NCBI GenBank assembly: GCA_001298555.1
Contig: LJCW01000372.1
Span: 1-64,000, forward strand
Length of the DNA: 64,000 nt
Reading direction: 5' to 3'
From: Actinobacteria bacterium OV450
Lineage (GTDB): Bacteria; Actinomycetota; Actinomycetes; Streptomycetales; Streptomycetaceae
The notes under the pieces were generated by a model. The model was not told the DNA's origin and did no database searches. It saw nothing but the letters and a program-made list of their open reading frames with translations. Positions 40,801 through 49,572 of the stretch are shown here, piece after piece. A program made the position numbers and the translations under genes. Numbering within the stretch: position 1 is the first letter of the stretch; each line of letters starts with the position of its first letter.

Positions 40801-41230
40801 TCCGGCCGTCCTGCTGAAGGCGCTCGCGCCGCGCGACAGCGAGCAGCACCCCTCCCGGGTGCTGCTGATCGAGGAGCACGACGAGATCGCGACGGCGCTC
40901 ACGGCCGCCCTGGAACGACGCGGCCTGCAGGTCGCCCGGGCGGGTGCGGACACCGACGCGGTGGAGCTGGCGACGCGGATGCGGCCCAATCTGGTGGTCA
41001 TGGACCTGATGCAGGTCCGGCGCCGGCGGGCCGGGATCGTGGACTGGCTGCGCGCCAACGGGCAGCTGAACCGGACGCCGCTGGTCGTCTACACGACCGC
41101 GGGGATCGACCCGGCCGAACTGCCCCGGCTGGCCTCCGGGGAGAGCGTGCTGTTCCTCGCCGAACGGTCCACCACGGCGGACGTCCAGGGCCGCATCGTG
41201 GACCTGCTGGCCAAGATCGGCACGAACTAG
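37805..41230 (+). CDS. Large PAS-PAS-ATPase-receiver signalling protein with degenerate H-box
   Basis: A 1141-aa cytoplasmic protein from the GTG at 37805, with GGGAGGAAG 5-13 bp upstream. Residues about 8-130 and 150-270 are PAS domains (LAAILDALPDALLLVNANGT; QTEMILRAAAEGVVGTDTDG). Next, where a HisKA H-box is expected, it reads LLAVLGESLRGPLEELRGEL, so the phospho-His is absent. A HATPase-like region follows to about 480 but its N and G boxes are weak. About 400 residues of Pro/Ala/Gly linker hold repeated GRRR or GRRGRR motifs (at least seven). The C-terminus has a receiver-like fold (RRLLVWPAPDVQTQQALSDR) and a second one with VLLIEEHDEIATALTAALER and NLVVMDLMQV (phospho-acceptor Asp candidate). 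Function unknown; the domain layout looks conserved. Confidence 0.87.
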   Translation: MSSRPSRGAARLAAILDALPDALLLVNANGTVVNANSIALEVMESPGTGLVGRGVLDLLPEFDSKLIPGSMRRPGEDEGGRAKPKRMIARRTDGTEFPVEVTAAHLDGRDAYREPQPYTGDELLMLVVRDLSETVDTEAELARSQRQTEMILRAAAEGVVGTDTDGRVVLVNPAAAQILGYRATDLGNRELHGLIQHSRADGSPFPFEESPLADTLRSGRKHRVRGQVLWNKAGQPVSVDLTTSPVRDGELLVGAVMTFTDRRPYDALAARHAQLLAVLGESLRGPLEELRGELATLAADDAGQLWPEANQLLHHLAAGYSRMTALVDNVLGFQRLDAGTEKLKKKKVLIDGVVAAGIDGAVELIGPGRVQFAVHAPTIEAEVDAERIADALAHLVADVAGVDATGKTRQGSGYSDSTIVVAAAQRGEVVRIEVRGPYEGGNPVHEPIVRGIVAAHGGVLQTVEVPGAPGGAYVLELPLGAGAGTVTLPEPEPEPEPAKEPSAAEGAGKGPAGRRGRRGVDAFLEDSGEEAKANGGAGGGSALALPSGRRRAGEAGADAPGGAPELAQSPVNPAGLGTGRRRGRDGDGSGTGGEGAQGGPGRSVTPQDAAMPALPPVPQSAPGPGAAPGPATPVPPGPVPPVPVTEHPAGRRRALGPAVAPQPGGPVPATGLGPVPATAQAPARPIAPEGGFALPAGPTAAAAPAPAQGPANAAPAAAPATGAVPGPDETAGDAPAGRRGRRVLGAPGGGPAAPAAQPAAGAEEPVPPTGRRRALPATPAWPVPAARTAPEDEEAAGQAAVPGARQPQDAPEEAAPKPFSVRALGTLGQGISVDSTSTNGAGGTGGSGRRRRLAEPAPQGRAFAIGAPEAGAAEGPEPLDGPGGAVEVVNRPVPLPVDDELPPEPLDNPRRLLVWPAPDVQTQQALSDRGYRPVIVHSREEVDAQIAAFPAALFVDPLTGPITRTALQSLRQAAMAAEVPVLVTAGLGHATREAAYGADPAVLLKALAPRDSEQHPSRVLLIEEHDEIATALTAALERRGLQVARAGADTDAVELATRMRPNLVVMDLMQVRRRRAGIVDWLRANGQLNRTPLVVYTTAGIDPAELPRLASGESVLFLAERSTTADVQGRIVDLLAKIGTN

Positions 41231-41243
41231 CCATCCTGGCCCG

Positions 41244-41828
41244 ATGGCCATCATCGACGCGAGTGAGCAGACCGTCCCCGCCGACAACGGCGAGGTGAAC
41301 CTGCTCATCGCCCGGCAGGTGGAACCGGGGCACGAGGATGCGTTCGAGGCCTGGGCCCACGGCATCCTGGAGACGGCCGCGACGTTCCCCGGGCACCTGG
41401 GGTACGGGCTGTTCCGGCCGACCGCGGACGGCGGGCCGTGGTTCCTGGTCCACCGCTTCCGGGACCAGGCGGCCTTCCAGCGGTGGCAGGACTCCGCCGA
41501 GCGCGCCCAGTGGTTCTCCAACTGCCTCGGGCACCACCACACCGAGATAGCCCGGCGTGAACTGCACGGCATGGAGACCTGGTTCGCGAAGCCGGGTACG
41601 ACCCGGCCCGCGCCGCCGCGCTGGAAGATGGCGATCAGCTCTGGGCTGGCCATCTTCCCGATCTCGCTCGCCGGGAACGCGGTGCTCGGGCCGTACCTGG
41701 TGAACCTGCCCTTCGTCCTGCGGACGGCCGCCTTCGCCGTCGTCTTCAGCACGCTGATGACGTACCTGGCGATGCCGGCCGTCAGCAGGCTGCTGCGGCC
41801 CTGGCTGACGAAGTCGGGCCAGGGCTGA
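41244..41828 (+). CDS. ABM-like monooxygenase domain with C-terminal membrane segments
   Basis: A 194-aa protein. Residues about 15-110 are an ABM ferredoxin-like fold: VNLLIARQVEPGHEDAFEAW, LETAATFPGHLGYGLFRP and WFLVHRFRDQAAFQRWQDSA. Residues about 125-185 carry two membrane helices (KMAISSGLAIFPISLAGNAV and LRTAAFAVVFSTLMTYLAMP). This fusion is a known actinobacterial type but its substrate is unknown. It starts 13 bp after the large signalling gene and may be co-transcribed with it. Confidence 0.87.
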   Translation: MAIIDASEQTVPADNGEVNLLIARQVEPGHEDAFEAWAHGILETAATFPGHLGYGLFRPTADGGPWFLVHRFRDQAAFQRWQDSAERAQWFSNCLGHHHTEIARRELHGMETWFAKPGTTRPAPPRWKMAISSGLAIFPISLAGNAVLGPYLVNLPFVLRTAAFAVVFSTLMTYLAMPAVSRLLRPWLTKSGQG

Positions 41829-41840
41829 GCAGGTACGGCG

Positions 41841-43490
<1,650 letters not shown>

Positions 43491-43714
43491 AGCGTCCTCC
43501 CGGTGGGCGCTGCGGCGCTGCGGCGGCTACGGATGCTGCCGATTCTGCGCGCATACCGGTCGGCATGTCACTACCCGGCGGTACAAACACGGCAGGTAAT
43601 CGCTGTTCGGGTGCGTGGGGTGGCATTGTGCACAGGCCGGGGACGGACCGGCGGTGCACGGCGCACAGGACGGGACCCCGTGGACGTTTCACGTGAAACA
43701 TCGGGGCCGTCACG
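43491..43714. other. Intergenic gap with promoter of the ligase gene and a parS site
   Basis: No gene is seen. The ligase promoter should lie at about 43500-43650; a CGGCATGTCACTACCCGGCGG stretch at about 43560-43580 is partly repeated. The parS site is at 43686-43699. Confidence 0.4.
43686..43699. other. parS site in an intergenic gap
   Basis: GTTTCACGTGAAAC, identical to the other two copies in this window. It lies 16 bp beyond the stop of the ECF sigma factor gene, outside coding sequence. Confidence 0.92.
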
Positions 43715-44248
43715 TCAGCGGACCGGGGTGAGCTCCGGGTCCTCGCGGAGCTTGACCAGGGCGCGCGAGACGGCGCTCTTGACCGTGCCGATCGAGACCC
43801 CGAGCAGCTCGGCGGTCTGTGCCTCGCTCAGGTCCTCGTAGTACCGCAGGACGACCATGGCGCGCTGCCGGTCGGGCAGGCGGGTGACCGCGCGCCACAT
43901 CGCGTCGCGCAGGGCCTGCGCCTCGGCGGGGTCCGAGGACGGCGTGACCTCGGGCTCCGGGAGCTCGTCGCAGGCGAACTCGTCGACCTTGCGCTTGCGC
44001 CACTGGGAGGTACGGGTGTTGACCAGGGCCCGCCGGACGTATCCGTCGAGGGCTCGGTGGTCCTCGATGCGGTCCCAGGCGACGTAGGTCTTGGTGAGGG
44101 CCGTCTGGAGCAGGTCCTCGGCATCGCACGGGTTGGCGGTGAGCGAGCGTGCGGTGCGCATCAGGACCGTGCCGCGGGTCCGGACGTACGCCGAGAACGA
44201 CGGGTACGGCGTCGGGTTCGAGGCGAGCGTGCACACAGGCGTGGTCAT
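43715..44248 (-). CDS. ECF RNA polymerase sigma factor, SigE family
   Basis: A 177-aa extracytoplasmic-function sigma factor of the actinobacterial SigE/SigM-70 group. Region 2 (about 17-85) is YPSFSAYVRTRGTVLMRTAR, NPCDAEDLLQTALTKTYVAW and YVRRALVNTRTSQWRKRKVD. Region 4 (about 115-170) is AVTRLPDRQRAMVVLRYYED, then LSEAQTAELLGVSIGTVKSA and VSRALVKLREDPEL. No anti-sigma gene is adjacent. The gene is flanked by a parS site downstream. As I recall, S. coelicolor has an ECF factor at the equivalent place next to a ligase gene. Confidence 0.93.
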   Translation of the reverse strand: MTTPVCTLASNPTPYPSFSAYVRTRGTVLMRTARSLTANPCDAEDLLQTALTKTYVAWDRIEDHRALDGYVRRALVNTRTSQWRKRKVDEFACDELPEPEVTPSSDPAEAQALRDAMWRAVTRLPDRQRAMVVLRYYEDLSEAQTAELLGVSIGTVKSAVSRALVKLREDPELTPVR

Positions 44249-44324
44249 GGCTCCACGCTAGAAGCGCGCTCTGCGCCTGGGATCGGCCGCAAGTGCCGAA
44301 GCCGGGTCCATCTCAGGTTGTAGG

Positions 44325-44342
44325 GGTGGGGTCCTCCCCACC
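44325..44342. terminator. Possible terminator between the igr-like operon and the sigma factor gene
   Basis: GGTGGGG and CCCCACC form a 7-bp stem around TCCT. An alternative CCACC-GGTGG pairing overlaps it. There is no T tract, so this is tentative. Confidence 0.3.
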
Positions 44343-44417
44343 TCCTGAAGGTGGAGGGGGCGGAGGGGTCCCCGGGCCCCCGGGACGGGCCGGGGGCCGG
44401 TCCTGCCCGCCCGGGCC

Positions 44418-45584
44418 TCAGCCGTCGGCGCCGAGGATCAGTCCGGACGTCGGTACCCCGGTACCGGCGGTGACCAGGGCACGGGCGGCTCCCGGCACCT
44501 GGTTGACGGAGGTGCCGCGGAGCTGGCGGACGGCCTCGGCGATGCCGTTCATGCCGTGCAGGTACGCCTCGCCGAGCTGGCCGCCGTGGGTGTTGAGGGG
44601 CAGTGCGTCCGCGGCGACGAAGTCGGCGGCCTCGCCGGGCTTGCAGAAGCCGAACTCTTCCAGCTGCATCAGGACGAACGGGGTGAAGTGGTCGTAGAGG
44701 ATGCCGACGTCGATGTCGGAGGGCCGCAGTCCGCTGGTCCGCCACAGCTGCCGGGCGACCACGTCCATCTCCGGCAGCCCGGTGAGGTCGTCGCGGTAGA
44801 AGGAGGTCATGGCCTCCTGGCGGCGGCCGGCGCCCTGCGCGGCCGCCGTGATCACAGCGGGCGCGTGGCGCAGGTCCCGGGCCCGTTCGGTGCTGGTGAC
44901 GATGACCGCCTGGCCGCCGTCCGTCTCCTGGCAGCAGTCCAGCAGCCGCAGCGGTTCGACGATCCAGCGCGAGGCGGCGTGGTCGGCGAGGGTGATGGGC
45001 TTGCCGTGGAAGTACGCGGCGGGGTTGTTCGCGGCGTGCCGGCGGTCGGTGACCGCGACATGGCCGAAGGCCTCGGGGGTCAGGTTGTAGGCGTGGAGAT
45101 AGCGCTGGGCGGTCATGGCCACCCAGGAGGCCGGGGTGAGCAGCCCCCAGGGCAGTGACCAGCCGAGCGCCGCGCCCTCAGCCGAGGGTTCACGCTGCTG
45201 CACCCCTGAGCCGAAGCGCCGGCCGGAGCGCTCGTTGAAGGCGCGGTAGCAGACCACGACCTCCGCGACGCCGGTGGCGACGGCGAGGGCGGCCTGCTGG
45301 ACGGTGGCACAGGCAGCGCCGCCGCCGTAGTGGATGCGGGAGAAGAAGGAGAGGTCCCCGATGCCGGCGGCCTGGGCCACGGTGATCTCGGGGCTGGTGT
45401 CCATCGTGAAGGTGACCATGCCGTCGACGTCGGCGGGGGTCAGCCCGGCGTCGTCGAGGGCCGCGTGCACGGCCTCGACGGCGAGCCGCAGCTCGCTGCG
45501 GCCGGAGTCCTTGGAGAACTCGGTCGCGCCGATGCCCGCGATGGCGGTGCGCCCGCCGAGGGCGTCACGGTGCCGGACGCTCAT
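44418..45584 (-). CDS. Ltp2-like lipid-transfer protein / thiolase-fold aldolase
   Basis: A 388-aa thiolase-superfamily protein. It opens RTAIAGIGATEFSKDSGRSE, continues AVHAALDDAGLTPADVDGMV and IHYGGGAACATVQQAALAVA, and ends NTHGGQLGEAYLHGMNGIAE and GAARALVTAGTGVPTSGLIL. The canonical thiolase CEAF/CxG catalytic set is altered, as in SCP2-like lipid-transfer proteins. In the mycobacterial igr operon Ltp2 is the retro-aldolase releasing propionyl-CoA from the steroid side chain, together with the DUF35 domain of ChsH2. Here it is the last gene of a five-gene operon and overlaps the MaoC gene by ATGA. The aldolase role is inferred from the operon. Confidence 0.9.
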   Translation of the reverse strand: MSVRHRDALGGRTAIAGIGATEFSKDSGRSELRLAVEAVHAALDDAGLTPADVDGMVTFTMDTSPEITVAQAAGIGDLSFFSRIHYGGGAACATVQQAALAVATGVAEVVVCYRAFNERSGRRFGSGVQQREPSAEGAALGWSLPWGLLTPASWVAMTAQRYLHAYNLTPEAFGHVAVTDRRHAANNPAAYFHGKPITLADHAASRWIVEPLRLLDCCQETDGGQAVIVTSTERARDLRHAPAVITAAAQGAGRRQEAMTSFYRDDLTGLPEMDVVARQLWRTSGLRPSDIDVGILYDHFTPFVLMQLEEFGFCKPGEAADFVAADALPLNTHGGQLGEAYLHGMNGIAEAVRQLRGTSVNQVPGAARALVTAGTGVPTSGLILGADG

Positions 45585-45964
45585 GCCGCCACCTCCGCGG
45601 TGACCGTGCCGGTGACGTGGTGCCCGATGCCGTTCGCGCCGACGACCCGGATCTCCACCCGGCTCCCGTCGACGGCGATCACCGTGCCGGTCAGGATCAT
45701 GGTGTCGCCCGGGTAGTTGGGCGCGCCGAGCCGGATGGCCACCTTGCGCAGGACGGTTCCGGGTCCGAGGCGGTCAGTGATGTACCGGCCGACCAGGCCG
45801 TTGGTGGTCAGGATGTTCATGAAGATGTCCGGGGAGCCCTTCTCGCGAGCGAGTGAGGCGTCGTGGTGCACGTCCTGGTAGTCGCGGGAGGCGATGGCGC
45901 CCGCGACGATCAGCGTGCGGGTCACCGGTATCTCCAGCGGCGCCAGTGTGTCGCCGACGTTCAT
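45581..45964 (-). CDS. MaoC-like hydratase (ChsH1-type)
   Basis: A 127-aa single hot-dog-fold protein from the ATG at 45964 (MNVGDTLAPLEIPVTRTLIV). The hydratase motif is ASRDYQDVHHDASLAREKGS, keeping the catalytic Asp and His near residues 27-33. Then come DIFMNILTTNGLVGRYITDR, KVAIRLGAPNYPGDTMILTG and VTGTVTAEVAA. Size and motif equal mycobacterial ChsH1 (about 128 aa), which pairs with ChsH2 to hydrate the steroid side-chain enoyl-CoA. It overlaps both neighbours by 4 bp, so the subunits are made together. Confidence 0.92.
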   Translation of the reverse strand: MNVGDTLAPLEIPVTRTLIVAGAIASRDYQDVHHDASLAREKGSPDIFMNILTTNGLVGRYITDRLGPGTVLRKVAIRLGAPNYPGDTMILTGTVIAVDGSRVEIRVVGANGIGHHVTGTVTAEVAA

Positions 45965-47010
45965 GCCTGGCCCCCCTCGGGTGCTGCGTGGTCGGACAGG
46001 AGCGCGCCCAGCTCGGCCAGCAGTTCGCTGCCGCAGCCCAGGTACGCGTCCAGCTGGCGCCCCCAGAGGAAGTGCCGGTGGACGGGATGGTCCAGGTCGG
46101 CGCCCATCCCGCCGTGCAGGTGCTGGCCCGCGTGCACCACGCGCTTGCCCGCCTCCGAGGCCCACCAGGCCGCGGTCAGGGCGTGCTCGCGCGCCGGGAG
46201 ACCCTCGTCGATCCGCCAGGCCGCCTCGTACGCGGTGACCCGGATCGCCTCGGTGTCCATGTGGGCGTCGGCCGCACGCAGCATGACCCCCTGGTTCGTG
46301 GAGAGCGGCCGGCCGAACTGCTCGCGGGTGGAGGTGTACTCGACCGCGCGGGCCAGGGAGCCCGCGCACACCCCCGCCTGGAGCCCGGCGAAGGCGGTGC
46401 GGGCGCTGGCCAGGACCGCGTCGTGGGCGGCGGCGCCCCCGAGCCGTTCCGCCTCGGCCCCGGCGAGGACGAGACTCCCCGCCGACCAGGGCGCGGTGGT
46501 CTCCACCCGCGGCGTCCCGACGCCGGGCGCGTCAGTCCGTACGAGCCACAGGGCCCGGTCGGCGTCCGGGACCAGCACGTGCGTGGCGTCCCGCAGCCAG
46601 GGCACCACGGGGGCGGTCCCGGTCAGCCGGCCGTCCGGCGAGGCGGTGATCCGGCCGCGTGCCGGGAAGGCGCCGGTGGCGATCGCCTCGCCCGAGCCCA
46701 GGGCCGGCAGCAGCCGGGCGCGCTGTCCGGCGCTGCCGTGCGCGGCGACGGGCAGGATGCCGTACACGCAGGTGGCGGCGTACGGGACCTGCGCGGTGGT
46801 GCGGCCCTGTTCCTCCAGCAGCAGCACCAGGCCGAGCAGGCCGACGTCCTCCACTGCGGCGGTCAGTCCGGCGGCGGTGAGGGCCTTCCACAGTTCGGCG
46901 TCGCTGCCGGTGCCCGCCGCGGCGAGGCGCTCGTGGGTGGCGAGGTCGCGGAAGATCCGGGCGGCGAGTGCGGCCGCCTCGGCCTGCTCGTCGGTGGGGT
47001 GGAAGTCCAT
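45961..47010 (-). CDS. Acyl-CoA dehydrogenase, FadE28/ChsE2-like subunit
   Basis: A 349-aa acyl-CoA dehydrogenase. The N-terminal helical domain begins MDFHPTDEQAEAAALAARIF. The middle has LGLVLLLEEQGRTTAQVPYA and GSGEAIATGAFPARGR. The C-terminal domain has EYTSTREQFGRPLSTNQGVM, AEAHMDTEAI-like ADAHMDTEAIRVTAYEAAWR and QHLHGGMGADLDHPVHRHFL. It is shorter than classic FadE enzymes, as expected for one half of an alpha2beta2 dehydrogenase that shares FAD sites with a partner (FadE29-like, 47969-49120). Start and stop overlap the neighbouring genes. Confidence 0.9.
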   Translation of the reverse strand: MDFHPTDEQAEAAALAARIFRDLATHERLAAAGTGSDAELWKALTAAGLTAAVEDVGLLGLVLLLEEQGRTTAQVPYAATCVYGILPVAAHGSAGQRARLLPALGSGEAIATGAFPARGRITASPDGRLTGTAPVVPWLRDATHVLVPDADRALWLVRTDAPGVGTPRVETTAPWSAGSLVLAGAEAERLGGAAAHDAVLASARTAFAGLQAGVCAGSLARAVEYTSTREQFGRPLSTNQGVMLRAADAHMDTEAIRVTAYEAAWRIDEGLPAREHALTAAWWASEAGKRVVHAGQHLHGGMGADLDHPVHRHFLWGRQLDAYLGCGSELLAELGALLSDHAAPEGGQA

Positions 47011-47972
47011 CAGCCCTCGTCCCCTCGGAAGACCGGCAGCTCCAGGTCCTCGTCGACGCGCAGGAACTCCAGCTGCACGGGCAGTCCGATCCGCACCTTG
47101 TCGTACGGGACGCCGGTGATGTTGCTGACCATGCGGACGCCTTCGGCGAGTTCGACGAGCGCGACCGCGTAGGGACCCCCCGCGGCAGCGGGATCCTCGT
47201 GCGCGGTGAACGCGGGGAAGGGTGGGTGGTGCATGACGACGTAGCTGAACACCGTGCCGGCGCCGGAGGCCTCGACGGTGTCCCAGTCCAGGCCCGCGCA
47301 GCTGTTGCAGCCGGGCAGCCAGGGGAAGCGGAGGGTCGCACAGGCGGTGCAGCGCTGGATCAGCAGCTTGTGCTCCGCGATCCCGTCCCAGAACCCCTGG
47401 TTGTCGCGGTTGACCACCGGGCGGGGCCGCCGGGCCGGGGGCTTGCCCGCCCGGGGGGCGGTGGGCGCGTACTTGAGGATCCGGAAGCGGTGGGTCGCGG
47501 CGAGCTCGCCGTCCGCGCGGACGTCCATGCGGGTGGTCACGAAGTGGCCGGTGCCCAGCTTGGTCGTCTTGCGCGGGGACACGGACTCGATGACGGCGTC
47601 GTAGGTGACCGTGTCACCGGGGCGCAGCGGGCGCAGGTACTCCTGTTCGCAGTCGGTCGCGACCACGGAGGTGCAGCCCGCGCCGTCGAGCAGGGTGAGG
47701 AGCTCGGCGTAGGCAGCGGAGCGGTCTCCGTGGCCGGAGAGGCCGCCCATCGTCCAGGCCTGGAGCATGGTGGGCGGGGCGATGGCGTCCGGGCCGGTGT
47801 AGTCGGGGCTGGTGTCTCCCATCGCCTCGCACCAGTGGCGGATCATGGGCAGGTTGACCGGGTCCTTGCCCTGGCCCGCGGTCGCGGCGGGCCGCCCTTC
47901 GAAGGCCTTCAGCAGCGCGTGGAACCGGGCGGCCTCCTCGGCGCCCGTTGCCCGGTCAGCCGTGGCGGTCAT
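47010..47972 (-). CDS. MaoC-DUF35 fusion protein (ChsH2-type)
   Basis: A 320-aa two-domain protein. Residues about 12-165 are a hot-dog MaoC-like fold: INLPMIRHWCEAMGDTSPDY is the motif region and lacks the catalytic His of ChsH1; EQEYLRPLRPGDTVTYDAVI and GHFVTTRMDVRADGELAATH follow. Residues about 195-320 are DUF35: FWDGIAEHKLLIQRCTACAT, then LPGCNSCAGLDWDTVEASGA give a CxxC...CxxC zinc ribbon, and an OB fold follows (GTVFSYVVMHHPPFPAF). The same fusion and length occur in mycobacterial ChsH2, where DUF35 binds Ltp2. Overlaps with both neighbours support a single complex. Confidence 0.92.
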   Translation of the reverse strand: MTATADRATGAEEAARFHALLKAFEGRPAATAGQGKDPVNLPMIRHWCEAMGDTSPDYTGPDAIAPPTMLQAWTMGGLSGHGDRSAAYAELLTLLDGAGCTSVVATDCEQEYLRPLRPGDTVTYDAVIESVSPRKTTKLGTGHFVTTRMDVRADGELAATHRFRILKYAPTAPRAGKPPARRPRPVVNRDNQGFWDGIAEHKLLIQRCTACATLRFPWLPGCNSCAGLDWDTVEASGAGTVFSYVVMHHPPFPAFTAHEDPAAAGGPYAVALVELAEGVRMVSNITGVPYDKVRIGLPVQLEFLRVDEDLELPVFRGDEG

Positions 47973-49120
47973 CGCTTCCTCCCCTTCATGCCGAGCCGCA
48001 TCATGGCGACGATCTCCCGCTGGACCTCGCTGACCCCGCCACCGAAGGTGTTGATCTGCGCGGCCCGGTTCATCCGCTCCAGCTCGCCTCCGGCGAAGGC
48101 CGCGGGCCCCCGTACGAGCGCTTCCTCACCCACCGCTTCCTGGCACATCCGGTACACCTCGACGGCGGACTCGGTGCCGAGGAACTTCACGCCGCTGGCG
48201 TCCCCGGGGGCCAGGGTGCCGTCGCCGACGTCCTGGACGAGGCGCCAGTTGAGGAGGCGTACGGCGGCCAGCCGGGCGTGCGCCTCGGCGAGCCGGGACT
48301 GGACCCAGGGCCGGTCGGCGGGGCGTTCGCCGGTGACCGGGTCGGGGGTCCGGGCGTGCCGGAGGGCGCCTTCGTAGAAGTCCTCGGCCTGCATGCCGAT
48401 GGCGGCGAGGGCGACGCGCTCGTGGTTGAGCTGGTTGGTGATCAGCCCCCAGCCGCCGTGCTCGGGGCCGACGAGGTTGCCGGCGGGCACGCGGAGGCCG
48501 TCGTAGTACGTCGACGTGGTGGTGAGGCCGCCCACCGTGTCGATCGGGGTCCACGCGAAGCCGGGGGCGTCGGTGGGGACCAGGATGATCGAGATGCCCT
48601 TGTGCTTGGGGGCGTCGGGGTCGGTGCGGCAGGCGAGCCAGATCCAGTCCGCGTTCTGGGCGTTGGAGGTGAAGATCTTCTGGCCGTCGACGACCCAGTC
48701 CGCTCCGTCGCGTACGGCGCGGGTGCGCAGCGAGGCCAGGTCCGTGCCCGCCTCGGGCTCCGAGTAGCCGATGGCGAAGACCGTGTCGCCGCTCAGGATC
48801 CGGGGCAGGAAATAGTCCTTCTGCTCCGGGGTCCCGTACTTCATCAGGGTCGGGCCGACGGTGTTGAGGGTGACCATCGAGACGGGGGCGCCGGCCCGGT
48901 ACGCCTCGTCGAAGAACACGAACTGCTCTTCGGGGCCGCGTCCCTGGCCGCCGTACTCGGTGGGCCAGCCCAGGCCGAGCAGTCCGTCTGCGCCGATGCG
49001 GCGCAGCAGTGCGCGCTGGGCGGCGGGATCCTCGGGGAGCCCGTCCGGCAGCAGATCGTGGAAGTACTCCCGCAGTTCGGCGCGGAGCCGCAACTGGCCT
49101 TCGGTCGGGGCGAGGTGCAC
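47969..49120 (-). CDS. Acyl-CoA dehydrogenase, FadE29/ChsE1-like subunit
   Basis: A 383-aa acyl-CoA dehydrogenase, first gene of the operon. It starts at a GTG (49120) with GGGAGG 9 bp before it. Motifs are GLLGLGWPTEYGGQGRGPEE near 52-71, the flavin/substrate region AIGYSEPEAGTDLASLRTRA near 125-145, DGQKIFTSNAQNADWIWLAC near 155-175 and a C-terminal GGELERMNRAAQINTFGGGV. The pair with the shorter FadE28-like gene mirrors the ChsE1-ChsE2 heterotetramer that oxidises the three-carbon steroid side chain. A palindromic operator candidate lies 37 bp upstream. Confidence 0.92.
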   Translation of the reverse strand: MHLAPTEGQLRLRAELREYFHDLLPDGLPEDPAAQRALLRRIGADGLLGLGWPTEYGGQGRGPEEQFVFFDEAYRAGAPVSMVTLNTVGPTLMKYGTPEQKDYFLPRILSGDTVFAIGYSEPEAGTDLASLRTRAVRDGADWVVDGQKIFTSNAQNADWIWLACRTDPDAPKHKGISIILVPTDAPGFAWTPIDTVGGLTTTSTYYDGLRVPAGNLVGPEHGGWGLITNQLNHERVALAAIGMQAEDFYEGALRHARTPDPVTGERPADRPWVQSRLAEAHARLAAVRLLNWRLVQDVGDGTLAPGDASGVKFLGTESAVEVYRMCQEAVGEEALVRGPAAFAGGELERMNRAAQINTFGGGVSEVQREIVAMMRLGMKGRKR

Positions 49121-49156
49121 GGCGCTGGCCTCCCGGCATCACATCGTCGAGTGAAC

Positions 49157-49171
49157 CTGACTGTCCGTCAG
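49157..49171. promoter_or_regulatory. Candidate operator of the igr-like operon
   Basis: CTGAC-TGTCC-GTCAG is a palindrome with 5-bp perfect arms 37 bp before the first gene of the operon. TetR-type regulators of acyl-CoA metabolism often bind sites of this layout. No regulator gene is adjacent, so the cognate protein would be unlinked. Confidence 0.45.
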
Positions 49172-49572
49172 ATTCCCTGTCGATGTCAAGGTCGAAGAGG
49201 CGGGGAAGGACCGGGCCGGCACCGGGACATGCCCAAGAGGGCCGCGGCGTCCGGGAACCCCACCGTCTCCCGGGTCTGCGGCCCTGCAATGCCAAGCTTC
49301 ACGCCCCCTGCGCGCCCCCGGCGCCCGCCGGGGTCGTCCCACCGCGCCCCCGCTCCGGGGGCTCATCTCCGGCGCGATCCTCGGTCGCGTCCTGCCGACC
49401 GGGCTCGAGCGCCTGCTGATGGTGCTGCCGTATCCACTGATGCTTCCGGTGCTGCGGTTACTGCTGTCGGTGCCGGTGCTGCGGTTACTGCTGTCGGTGC
49501 CGGCGCCGCTACCGCTCCCGGCTGCCCGCCGCGATCGCACGAGGCACGAGGCACGCCTCGGCCGAACGGGCG
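49172..49572. repeat. Intergenic stretch with a 27-bp tandem duplication
   Basis: CCGGTGCTGCGGTTACTGCTG and six more bases are duplicated head to tail (49446-49472 and 49473-49499), with a partial third unit after it. The rest of the gap holds no supported gene. Confidence 0.65.

Noticed and set aside
37787..41752. 1321-aa minus-strand ORF
   Set aside because: It lies opposite the PAS/receiver gene, whose domains are real. The minus-strand product is low-complexity Arg/Gly/Ala with no motif.
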